The notes under the pieces are model-generated. The model saw nothing but the letters and a program-made list of their open reading frames with translations. It was not told the origin of the DNA and made no database searches. Source: an uncultured bacterium (GTDB lineage: Bacteria; UBA4055). From it: 7,555 bases of DNA. Below are positions 1 through 5,636 of this stretch, piece by piece. A program made the position numbers and the translations under genes. Location of the stretch: NCBI GenBank assembly GCA_937873545.1, contig CALMWI010000039.1, positions 1-7,555 on the forward strand, read 5' to 3'. The first letter of the stretch is position 1; each line of letters begins with the position of its first letter.

Positions 1-100
1 AATTTGTTACATGTATAAAGCCCGCGGCCATCAAAGTACGAACCAATATGATCATGACCGCCACAATTAAGCCTACGCCTTTCTTATTTATGATCTTCAT
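1..100 (-). CDS. PilX-like minor prepilin, N-terminal fragment
   Basis: This is the first 33 codons of a gene that runs off the left edge. It begins MKIINKKGVGLIVAVMIILV and continues hydrophobic to about residue 28. The pattern is a short basic leader, a Gly (G8) at the likely prepilin-peptidase site, then one long hydrophobic helix. There is no Glu at mature position 5 (it is Val), which fits PilX/GspK-type minor pilins better than major pilins. The ATG at 100-98 has a near-perfect AAAGGAGG ribosome site 7 bases upstream. It starts 19 bases after the pilW-like stop, so it is the third gene of the prepilin operon, and its position after pilV- and pilW-like genes supports the PilX assignment. 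An Arg (R21) sits inside the hydrophobic helix, which is unusual. The family call rests only on the N-terminus and gene order. Confidence 0.6.
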   Translation of the reverse strand, partial: MKIINKKGVGLIVAVMIILVRTLMAAGFIHVTN

Positions 101-119
101 GAAAACCTCCTTTATTGTT

Positions 120-608
120 TTACAGACCCCACCCCTCAGGATCGAATCTGCAGTAATATATGTTGTTAAGCGAATCAGTCTGGTACTGACCGCCAATGTC
201 TGATGATTTCAGAATTATGTTCAGCTGAACATCCACTGCATAGTACCTTGAAACTACATCAATCTTAAAATTACCTTTCAGAGCATATGATTCCGCACCG
301 GTTATAATCACTTCTTTACTGTCTTTAAAAAGTTTGTCATTCGAGAAAGTGTAATTTGTAACTACGCCGGTTGTGTCTTTAATATCAAGCGAAGTTTCTG
401 AAGTAGATTCAAGAACTATTCCTCTTTTGACATCGTTGCCTATGGTTTCCAATATCCTCATTCCGTTGCTTTGCATGTTGGCTTCAAGAACACTGCGGTT
501 CAGGACTTTGTTCGAAGTATAGATTACAGAAGTCAAACCTCCGCCGATTATTCCCGCGATCAAAGTCGTTACCAAAACCTCGATCAATGTAAATCCTTTA
601 GCTTTCAT
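120..608 (-). CDS. PilW/PulJ-like type IV pilus minor prepilin
   Basis: This encodes a 162-residue prepilin. The N-terminus MKAKGFTLIEVLV is a textbook class III signal: basic leader, cleavage after G5, F6 as the first mature residue and E10 as the conserved mature Glu5, followed by a hydrophobic helix to about residue 28. The rest is a polar, beta-rich globular domain with no recognisable catalytic motif, and its single Cys (C152) lies close to the C-terminus. Prepilin peptidase (PilD) would process it at the inner membrane. Minor pilins of this class prime pilus or pseudopilus assembly. Assignment to PilW/PulJ rather than another minor pilin comes from length and from its place between pilV- and pilX-like genes. 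A ribosome site (AAGGAAGTGA) precedes the ATG, and the gene begins 18 bases after the preceding stop. A role in a type II secretion pseudopilus cannot be excluded. Confidence 0.8.
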   Translation of the reverse strand: MKAKGFTLIEVLVTTLIAGIIGGGLTSVIYTSNKVLNRSVLEANMQSNGMRILETIGNDVKRGIVLESTSETSLDIKDTTGVVTNYTFSNDKLFKDSKEVIITGAESYALKGNFKIDVVSRYYAVDVQLNIILKSSDIGGQYQTDSLNNIYYCRFDPEGWGL

Positions 609-626
609 TTTGTCACTTCCTTTCTT

Positions 627-1052
627 CTAGTAAGGGTCATTAGTGTACATAGCCATGAACAATGAATTGGGACTGTTTTTTGGAACATAGTAAGTGTCCC
701 AGCTTACTCTAGCGGTAACTAGCGTGATCGAACCCATGCCGGTAGGGTTAAGTATCGTGGAATTGTCGAATTCGATAAAATAATCGTGAGGAATCCCATT
801 GTCCACTTTTTTAACAATAGTTTTATAAGCACCTCCGGTATAAGGACCTATGTAATCAGCTACTTGAAGGCTGTCAGGTCTTCTTTGTATCCCTTCGAAC
901 CACTGATTGACTATAGTTGTGGCATTACACTTGTGTGTGTTCCTCTGAATTATCTGTTTACATTCAACGAAACTCCACATTAGAGCAGTTATACCAATTA
1001 CAAGTATCAGGCTGGAAACCAACAATTCAATTAGTGTTACACCCTTTCTCAT
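627..1052 (-). CDS. PilV-like type IV pilus minor prepilin
   Basis: This encodes a 141-residue prepilin beginning MRKGVTLIELLVSSLILV. G4 precedes the predicted cleavage site, V5 is the first mature residue (less common than Phe), and E9 is the mature Glu5. A hydrophobic helix runs to about residue 27. The globular part contains a short segment around NQWFEGIQ, at roughly the place where PilV-type proteins keep a conserved post-helix segment, and two cysteines (C31, C42) lie just after the helix. It is the first gene of the three-gene prepilin operon. A strong ribosome site (AAGAGGTGAT) sits a few bases before the ATG. Function by family: minor pilin that initiates or modifies type IV pilus fibres. 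PilV is favoured over FimT/GspH by gene order and length, but the distinction is an inference. Confidence 0.75.
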   Translation of the reverse strand: MRKGVTLIELLVSSLILVIGITALMWSFVECKQIIQRNTHKCNATTIVNQWFEGIQRRPDSLQVADYIGPYTGGAYKTIVKKVDNGIPHDYFIEFDNSTILNPTGMGSITLVTARVSWDTYYVPKNSPNSLFMAMYTNDPY

Positions 1053-1236
1053 TTTCTAATCACCTCTTTTTCAGTTTAGCAGATTTCTTTTTGATTTTTC
1101 TGCATCTGTTCCTTAATGCTCATTGATCGAAAACCCATCAATGTAAAATAAGACATCTGTTCAATTTATTTTTTTTCTGCCTCCTATTTTAATTAGAACC
1201 AAACTCATCCGTGCAAGCTCACACCCCGCTACTTAT
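1053..1236 (-). promoter_or_regulatory. Leader region of the prepilin operon with inverted repeat
   Basis: About 180 nt of untranslated leader separates the predicted promoter from the pilV-like ATG. It holds a perfect 7-bp inverted repeat, CATTGAT at 1121-1127 and ATCAATG at 1137-1143, with a 9-nt spacer. A direct repeat CATCTGTT (plus-strand reading) at 1103-1110 and 1154-1161 brackets it. An orphan AGGAGG lies at 1185-1180 with no start codon at a suitable distance. The arrangement could be an RNA hairpin or a protein operator, and the sequence does not tell which. No convincing gene was seen here. Confidence 0.4.
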
Positions 1237-1265
1237 AATATAGTGAATAATATATCTCTTGTCAA
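1237..1265 (-). promoter_or_regulatory. Sigma70-type promoter of the prepilin operon
   Basis: On the minus strand the -35 box is TTGACA (1265-1260), a perfect consensus. A 17-bp spacer (1259-1243) follows, then the -10 box TATATT (1242-1237), five of six consensus bases. Transcription would start near 1230. The box begins 14 bases beyond the stop of the methionine sulfoxide reductase gene, with no terminator between, so the prepilin genes may be transcribed both from here and by read-through. The usual pilin sigma54 elements (GG and GC boxes) were not seen. Confidence 0.7.
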
Positions 1266-1279
1266 CGGATAAATTTTAT

Positions 1280-1729
1280 TTATATCAGATCTATTATTTC
1301 TTTTAAGTACTTCTCATCTGTTCCGTCGAATGATCCCGGAACAGGTGAGTCTATATCGAATACCGCCACAAGTTCGCCGTTCCTTATAACCGGAAGGACT
1401 ATTTCAGACCTGGTTTCTGACGAACAGGCTATATGGTAAGGTAGTCTTGTAACATCATTCTCGATCTGAACTTTTTGTTCCCTTGCGCACTTTCCGCATA
1501 CGCCTCTGTCGAAGTCAATAACTAGGCAGCCATGCCCGCCCTGATAAGGACCTACCTTGAGAGTTCTTTCACCTGTTTTTCTGTAGAAACCAACCCAGTT
1601 GAATTCATCAAATGCGTGAAATACTTCGCAGCTTACGGTTGACATTTTTGAGATCATGTCATCCTCGCCTTCGACCAGTATCCTGATGTTGTTTAAAAGT
1701 TCAAAGTATTTTTGTTCTTTGCTTTCCAT
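1280..1729 (-). CDS. msrC: Free methionine-R-sulfoxide reductase (GAF domain)
   Basis: This 149-residue single GAF-domain enzyme reduces free L-methionine-R-sulfoxide to methionine in the cytoplasm, a defence and salvage step against oxidation. The diagnostic three cysteines are present at C68, C78 and C102. Their spacing of 10 and 24 residues equals that of the E. coli enzyme (Cys84, Cys94, Cys118). Surrounding motifs fit as well: NWVGFY (44-49), GPYQG (60-64), RGVCG (75-79), HIAC (99-102) and SEIVLPV (108-114). C102 is the expected catalytic residue, with C68 or C78 resolving. Two extra cysteines (C34, C81) are not part of the family pattern. The ATG lies one base after the stop of the upstream barrel gene and has no clear ribosome site of its own, so translational coupling is likely. 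It is slightly shorter at the C-terminus than the E. coli protein. Confidence 0.92.
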   Translation of the reverse strand: MESKEQKYFELLNNIRILVEGEDDMISKMSTVSCEVFHAFDEFNWVGFYRKTGERTLKVGPYQGGHGCLVIDFDRGVCGKCAREQKVQIENDVTRLPYHIACSSETRSEIVLPVIRNGELVAVFDIDSPVPGSFDGTDEKYLKEIIDLI

Positions 1730-1730
1730 A

Positions 1731-2759
1731 TTAATAAAGGAAACCTAGTTTGATATACAGCTTGTTTATAGCTGCTGTTTCACTAATATCTTCCGCCGAA
1801 ATTATCTCATCGGGTACCAGACTGATAATATCGGTTCTGTAGGAAAGAACGGCTTCGTATAATTCATACTCCCAGCCTACTGTCAATTCCATCTTTCCTT
1901 TGAGCATTTTGTTGCTGAATTCGATGTTGTTATAAAAATAAGGGAGATGAATCTCAGGAATATCCATAGCCGAACTTAAATTCGTGCCTGCAGACGCATT
2001 TATTGTGCTTTGAGCCTTTGAGATCACATATTCATAACTCAGTTCTGTATTGATATAGTTTTCATCCTTGTCTTTCGTTTGTGATCCGTCAAAACTGTAG
2101 AAGTTTATGGCAAGACCAAGTTTTGAGTTTTCAAAAGGAACCGTAAATACCGCGCCGAAATCAGTAACGGGCAAAATCTCTGAAATTATGCTAAGGCTGC
2201 TGATGATATCTTCGTCGCCTGCAGAGTTAAACCCGCATCTTAGAAAAAGATTTTTGCCTGAAGTATAATCGTGCGAGTATTCTCCGCGGATCCCGTATTG
2301 GATAGAATTTTGGTCTGCTTCATCCATCGAAAAATACCGTAAACCGGCGAACAGACCGAACTTTTTGTTGAAATATATTCCTGCTTCTGATCTTATATCC
2401 TGCAGCGTTATATCTTCAAGATCAATATTTATCGTCTGATCCTCAGTTGAGGTCGTATCAATTGTAACCGAACCTGTTATTTTCTTGATAATATGATCGG
2501 CAGTATAGTGCAGAGCTATGTTATCAATATTGTTTTTTCCGTACAAACCGTAACCGAACCCTAAAATTTCTGACCTTGCGGTGAAATTTTTTCCCGTACC
2601 GTAATTCACGCTCCATTCGGTATCGTTCTTCTCAAAATGCAATACTGAACCAATGTCGTCAGACTCAACAATTTCCTTGACTGAATAATCAGTTCCGCTT
2701 GAAAATTGAGCAAAGCTTAACGCGGCGGCAAATAAAATGCAGATAAATCTGATCTTCAT
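1731..2759 (-). CDS. Outer-membrane beta-barrel-like protein, unknown family
   Basis: This encodes 342 residues. A signal peptide (residues 1-17, likely cut after SFA) is followed by a protein made almost entirely of alternating polar and hydrophobic stretches with many aromatic residues, separated by Asp/Asn/Gly-rich turns. It ends in KLYIKLGFLY with a terminal aromatic residue. These are marks of an outer-membrane beta-barrel. I do not recognise a specific family, and no enzymatic motif is visible. The start is supported by a GGAGATG ribosome site inside the end of the yqhQ-like gene and by the 4-base ATGA overlap with that gene's stop. It sits between yqhQ and msrC in one transcription unit, which gives no clear hint of substrate. 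Confidence 0.8.
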   Translation of the reverse strand: MKIRFICILFAAALSFAQFSSGTDYSVKEIVESDDIGSVLHFEKNDTEWSVNYGTGKNFTARSEILGFGYGLYGKNNIDNIALHYTADHIIKKITGSVTIDTTSTEDQTINIDLEDITLQDIRSEAGIYFNKKFGLFAGLRYFSMDEADQNSIQYGIRGEYSHDYTSGKNLFLRCGFNSAGDEDIISSLSIISEILPVTDFGAVFTVPFENSKLGLAINFYSFDGSQTKDKDENYINTELSYEYVISKAQSTINASAGTNLSSAMDIPEIHLPYFYNNIEFSNKMLKGKMELTVGWEYELYEAVLSYRTDIISLVPDEIISAEDISETAAINKLYIKLGFLY

Positions 2760-3712
2760 TTTTCATCTCCGGGAACAGCTTTTAGATAGTTGGTAGAAAG
2801 CAAAATGGATTCAATAGCTACTTCGAGCTGACTGTCGTCAGGCTCGTTCGTAGTTATGTGCTGAAGCCAGAGACCCGGCTGAATAAGAAGGGCGACAGGC
2901 TTTATCCCGCTGTATTTTTCTGACATTTTTAAAAGTTCAAATGATATCCCTACGGCAACAGGCATGAACAAAAGATGTACCCCTATCCTCGATACTATAT
3001 TGGGATAAACATAATACAAATAATACAGGCTGTCGAAAATTGAGAATATTATTATTGTAATTATAGCCGCTATTAAGATAAAACTGGTTCCGCATCTCGG
3101 GTGAAAGCGCGTCTGGACTTTTACATTTTCGACATTCATTTCAAGTCCTTTTTCAAATGCGGCTATCGCTTTATGCTCCGCGCCGTGATATTCGAAAAGC
3201 CTTTTTACATCTTTCATAAAACTTATCGCATACATATATAATATAATGAATACGGTTCTGATTATCCCTGCCAGCAGATTGAAAATGAACTGGTTTGAAT
3301 TAAACCTGTCTTCAAAGATGTCAGTGATCTTATAAGGTATATACATAAATATACCGAGAGCTATTATCAGTACTGCGGAAGTTCCGAGACCTTCGAGAAG
3401 ATTCTGAAAGAAATTGTTCTTACTTTTCTCAACTTTCTCGCCCTTAGCTTTCTTTTCATCCTCGATAGCTTTATCGGCAGACCAGTTCAATGTGCCTATC
3501 CCGAGCTTCATCATCTCAAAAAGGCTCAATGCACCTCTCAGAACCGGAATATTTAAGTATTTTTTTCTTTTTGATAGCGGAATAAAGTCCTGCACTTTGT
3601 TTTCAAGCGTGCCGTCGGCTCTTCTGATTACTGTCGCGACAACTTTCGGCGATCTCATCATCACGCCTTCGATTACCGCCTGCCCTCCTATGCTGATCTT
3701 TTCATCTTTCAA
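2756..3712 (-). CDS. DUF1385 family integral membrane protein (YqhQ-like)
   Basis: This encodes 318 residues. Family signatures are GGQAVIEGVMMRSP (9-22), EYHGAEHKAI (174-183), TRFHPRCGTSFIL (201-213) and QPGLWLQHITTNEP (278-291). Hydrophobic segments lie at about 107-127, 143-165, 208-228 and 242-262, giving an inner-membrane protein. Conserved His, Glu and Cys residues (H176, E179, H180, H204, C207) could form a metal site. This family is often described as a predicted metal-dependent enzyme, but its reaction is unknown to me. The start is TTG (3712-3710): a GGAGAG site lies 7 bases upstream, an in-frame stop lies shortly before it, and there is no other nearby start. It follows rpmE, a neighbourhood seen in other bacteria where this gene lies near rpmE and prfA. 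It ends TGA, overlapping the next ATG by four bases. Confidence 0.9.
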   Translation of the reverse strand: MKDEKISIGGQAVIEGVMMRSPKVVATVIRRADGTLENKVQDFIPLSKRKKYLNIPVLRGALSLFEMMKLGIGTLNWSADKAIEDEKKAKGEKVEKSKNNFFQNLLEGLGTSAVLIIALGIFMYIPYKITDIFEDRFNSNQFIFNLLAGIIRTVFIILYMYAISFMKDVKRLFEYHGAEHKAIAAFEKGLEMNVENVKVQTRFHPRCGTSFILIAAIITIIIFSIFDSLYYLYYVYPNIVSRIGVHLLFMPVAVGISFELLKMSEKYSGIKPVALLIQPGLWLQHITTNEPDDSQLEVAIESILLSTNYLKAVPGDEK

Positions 3713-3735
3713 GAAAACTCTCCGGTTTTAAATTA

Positions 3736-3763
3736 AAAAGCGCATAGTATAAATATGCGCTTT
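3736..3763 (-). terminator. Intrinsic terminator after rpmE
   Basis: A perfect 10-bp stem, AAAGCGCATA (3763-3754) and TATGCGCTTT (3746-3737) on the minus strand, encloses a 7-nt loop. It leads straight into a run of T followed by AATTTAAAA. It lies 29 bases after the rpmE stop and 24 bases before the yqhQ-like TTG start. It should end most rpmE transcripts and lower, or separate, expression of yqhQ. Confidence 0.85.
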
Positions 3764-3792
3764 AGAAATCGTTAATCAAATGATAAAAGTTA

Positions 3793-4011
3793 CTATTCTT
3801 TCTCTTCTTTTTTCTCGATCTTATACTTTTTCATGAACTTGTCAACTCTTCCGGCTGTGTCAAGTATCCTTGTTTTTCCTGTATAAAATGGATGGCATTT
3901 GGAGCAGATCTCAACTTTTATCTCGCCTATCGTGGTCCTGCTTTCAAAAGAATTTCCGCAGACACAAGAAATCATCGCTTTTTCGTATTTTGGGTGAATT
4001 CCTTTTTTCAT
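3793..4011 (-). CDS. rpmE: 50S ribosomal protein L31 (zinc-binding form)
   Basis: This encodes 72 residues beginning MKKGIHPKYEKAMISCVCGN, the standard L31 N-terminus. The zinc ribbon cysteines are complete: C16 and C18 (CVC), C36 and C39 (CSKC), followed by HPFYTG (40-45) and a DTAGRVDKF segment (51-59) typical of the family. This is the C+ form, as opposed to the cysteine-free paralogue used under zinc limitation. The C-terminal tail is Lys/Glu-rich. The ATG has a strong AAGGAG ribosome site 7 bases upstream. It has its own promoter and a terminator just behind it, so it is mainly monocistronic. It binds the large subunit near the central protuberance and helps bridge the subunits. Confidence 0.97.
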   Translation of the reverse strand: MKKGIHPKYEKAMISCVCGNSFESRTTIGEIKVEICSKCHPFYTGKTRILDTAGRVDKFMKKYKIEKKEEKE

Positions 4012-4038
4012 TATATAACTCCTTAAGTTTCATCATTA

Positions 4039-4053
4039 CCGTTATTTCAACGG
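4039..4053 (-). promoter_or_regulatory. Small stem-loop in the rpmE leader
   Basis: A perfect 5-bp inverted repeat (CCGTT, loop GAAAT, AACGG on the minus strand) lies 15 bases upstream of the rpmE ribosome site, overlapping the expected transcription start. Several L31 genes in other phyla carry autoregulatory leader RNAs. This one is too short to match to any of them, and may simply be a 5'-end stabilising hairpin or chance. Confidence 0.3.
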
Positions 4054-4057
4054 GTCG

Positions 4058-4086
4058 AATATAAGAATAAAAAAAATCAAAAGCAA
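4058..4086 (-). promoter_or_regulatory. Putative sigma70-type promoter of rpmE
   Basis: On the minus strand, TTGCTT (4086-4081) and TATATT (4063-4058) are separated by exactly 17 bp, including an eight-T run that would favour DNA bending. Transcription would start near 4051, about 40 nt before the rpmE ATG. The 98-base gap between the selenoprotein gene and rpmE contains no convincing terminator hairpin for the upstream operon. Confidence 0.6.
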
Positions 4087-4109
4087 ACTGTTTTTCAAAT
4101 AATTATTCC

Positions 4110-5621
4110 CTATTTAAGCAGAAGCATTTTATTTACAATGCTTTTCCCTTCAAATTCCAGAGAATAAAAATAAATGCCTGAATTCAATTTTTCCGCATTA
4201 AAATCATATCTGTGAATTCCGGCTGGAAGGTCTCCGGTAAATATTTCCGTAACCAGCTCGCCTTTTGAATTCAGAACCGAAAGTGAAACTTTCTTCGCTT
4301 TATCAAGAGAAAAACTAAGCTCGGTCGAAGGATTGAAAGGGTTAGGATAGTTATTGAAAAGTTTTACTACTGAAGGAGCGCTTTGATCTTCTATCCCTGT
4401 TGTCGTATAAACCCTTACATCGTCAATGAACCACATGTCAGAGTCATCACCCTGATAATTGAATCCTACATATATTTCCTGCCCCGCGTAAGAAGACAGA
4501 TCTACAAAGACCTGCTCCCAGTTGTCGGATGACGGGAGATTTGCATATACCCAGTTATACCTGATCAGATCTTTTGAAACCGCAACTCCGTGAGATGTAT
4601 AATACATGTCGAAATATCCTCTCTGCCAGAAGGAAAGAACAGTTTGACCTGTGATCGCCACTTTTGGAGAATAGATCCAGTCATTCTGAGCTCCCGCGTT
4701 TCCGTCGTGAAATGCAGAGAATTCGCCTGATCCCGAGGTAAATGAGGATTGTATCCATCCCGCCCCGGTCGTTTTAAAAGTCCAGCCTGCAGGCGGCCAC
4801 GCTGAATCGAAATTCTCGTAGAAAACCTGATTCACATCAGGACTATATGTCTCGATGTTGAACTTGAAATATGCGGTTCTCGTTCCTGCGGTGCCTTTGA
4901 TGGTCAGCTGAGTTGTATTTATAACGCTATTTGTATTTACGGTTAGAGTATTGCCGTTAACGGCCGCATCAAGAACTATCGAATTTGAATTGCTTTCAAC
5001 AGAATATACAATGGTCTCGCCTGTCTCATTCAAAAAGACTCCGGACAGGTCAATATTGTTCTCTGAATTGATCAAAAATCTCTGATCGGCAATAATATTT
5101 TGAGGATAGAACTGAAAATTTGCTATAGCCGCGTCAATCGCCGCTCGTGAAGCCGTTTCGTCAAATCCCGATTCGATGTTGTAGATCTGATAGCCAGGAC
5201 CTACGATCACATTAAAAGGAACATATCCGTCGCCGAACAGACCGTATTTTGAACCCAGCTCAGATTTTATCGAAAGCCAGTAGGTCAGGTCGGGCTCGAA
5301 CATTGTTCTCCATCCCGCGCTGTTCAATACCACCCAGTTGTCGTTCTGCGTATCTCCGAATACGATATGAAGGTTCGTATCGCCGTATTCATTCCAGATA
5401 TTTTCAAGTAACGGAGCCTCCGTTGCGCATCCGGGTCAGCCGTTGTATCCCCATGTGATGAGTACGGCTTTCCCCTGATCGACCAGATCGTAAAGCGATC
5501 TCTGCACGGGCGCACCTCCGTCTGAATCCTGCCATGATATGTTTTCGGAAATATCATATTTATAGTATTCTGCGAACAGACTTACTATTGCCGTCATGAT
5601 AAGTAATAATAATTTTTTCAT
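4110..5621 (-). CDS. Secreted thioredoxin-like selenoprotein with T9SS sorting domain (TGA read as Sec)
   Basis: Translating through the in-frame TGA at 5438-5436 gives 503 residues. The order is: signal peptide 1-17 (cut after LFA); thioredoxin/TlpA-like domain about 40-168 with redox motif U62-P-G-C65, the following EAPLLENIW (68-76) and a cis-Pro segment GYVPFNVIV (P135); an Ig-like beta linker about 172-261; a jelly-roll of the choice-of-anchor J/cleaved-adhesin type about 265-406 (ENFDS-WPPAGW ... DDSDMWFIDDVRVY); and a T9SS type A sorting domain about 418-503 (NYPNPFNPST, ending KMLLLK). C65 is the only cysteine, so the likely chemistry is a Sec-Cys selenenylsulfide. It should act outside the cell or on its surface as a thiol oxidoreductase, with substrate unknown. 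AAAGGAGTG precedes the ATG, 15 bases after the barrel gene. A nonsense mutation or sequencing error from TGC/TGT is the main alternative. Confidence 0.85.
5394..5434 (-). promoter_or_regulatory. Predicted bacterial SECIS element
   Basis: Starting two bases after the TGA, the minus strand can fold into a lower stem, CCGGAT (5434-5429) with ATCTGG (5399-5394, one G-U pair), then an asymmetric internal loop of 4 and 10 nt. An upper stem, AACGGA (5424-5419) with TCCGTT (5415-5410), is perfect over 6 bp and closed by the loop GGC (5418-5416). The apical loop begins 17 nt after the TGA and starts with G. Both are within what is known of bacterial SECIS elements, which bind SelB. In E. coli fdhF the distance is about 18 nt, with a GGUC loop. 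The folding was done by eye. Confidence 0.7.
5436..5438 (-). other. Recoded TGA codon, selenocysteine 62
   Basis: The TGA lies in frame between GYNG and PGCATEAP, exactly where TlpA/thioredoxin proteins have the first Cys of C-x-x-C. The signal peptide is upstream and the cis-Pro segment downstream in the same frame, with no insertion or deletion needed. TGA also serves as a normal stop in this window (yqhQ-like gene), and no other gene here has an internal TGA, so general reassignment of TGA is unlikely. Confidence 0.82.
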
Positions 5622-5636
5622 ATCTTCACTCCTTTG

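Noticed and set aside
1076..1156. 26-codon open frame in the prepilin leader (MSYFTLMGFRSMSIKEQMQK...)
   Set aside because: There is no ribosome site at a usable distance from its ATG, it is low-complexity A-rich toward the end, and the orphan AGGAGG at 1185-1180 is too far away.
3414..3731. Plus-strand open frames here and at 471-665, 786-1126, 3870-4064, 5249-5458, 6747-7022 and 7120-7478
   Set aside because: Each is antisense to a gene with clear family motifs or strong coding character, and none has recognisable protein features or a convincing ribosome site.
4058..4109. Terminator for the selenoprotein operon before rpmE
   Set aside because: An eight-T run is present at 4076-4069, but no stem of useful strength precedes it; the A/T-rich near-palindrome after the stop is too weak.
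4110..5333. Gene start at GTG 5333 giving a 407-residue protein
   Set aside because: There is no ribosome site or signal peptide there, the thioredoxin domain would be cut in half, and a T9SS cargo needs a Sec-dependent signal peptide.
5436..5438. Genome-wide reassignment of TGA to an amino acid (codes 4 or 25)
   Set aside because: TGA ends the yqhQ-like gene at a typical ATGA overlap, Trp is TGG throughout, and no other gene in the window contains internal TGA.
5324..5557. 77-codon minus-strand open frame overlapping the selenoprotein gene
   Set aside because: It lies in another frame across the TGA region, has no ribosome site, and its translation has no recognisable features. The overlapping frame carries a clear signal peptide and thioredoxin motif.
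4110..5621. Pseudogene broken by a nonsense mutation
   Set aside because: The frame is otherwise intact over 503 codons, the TGA sits exactly at the redox Cys site, and a SECIS-like fold follows. It remains the main alternative until Sec genes are found.
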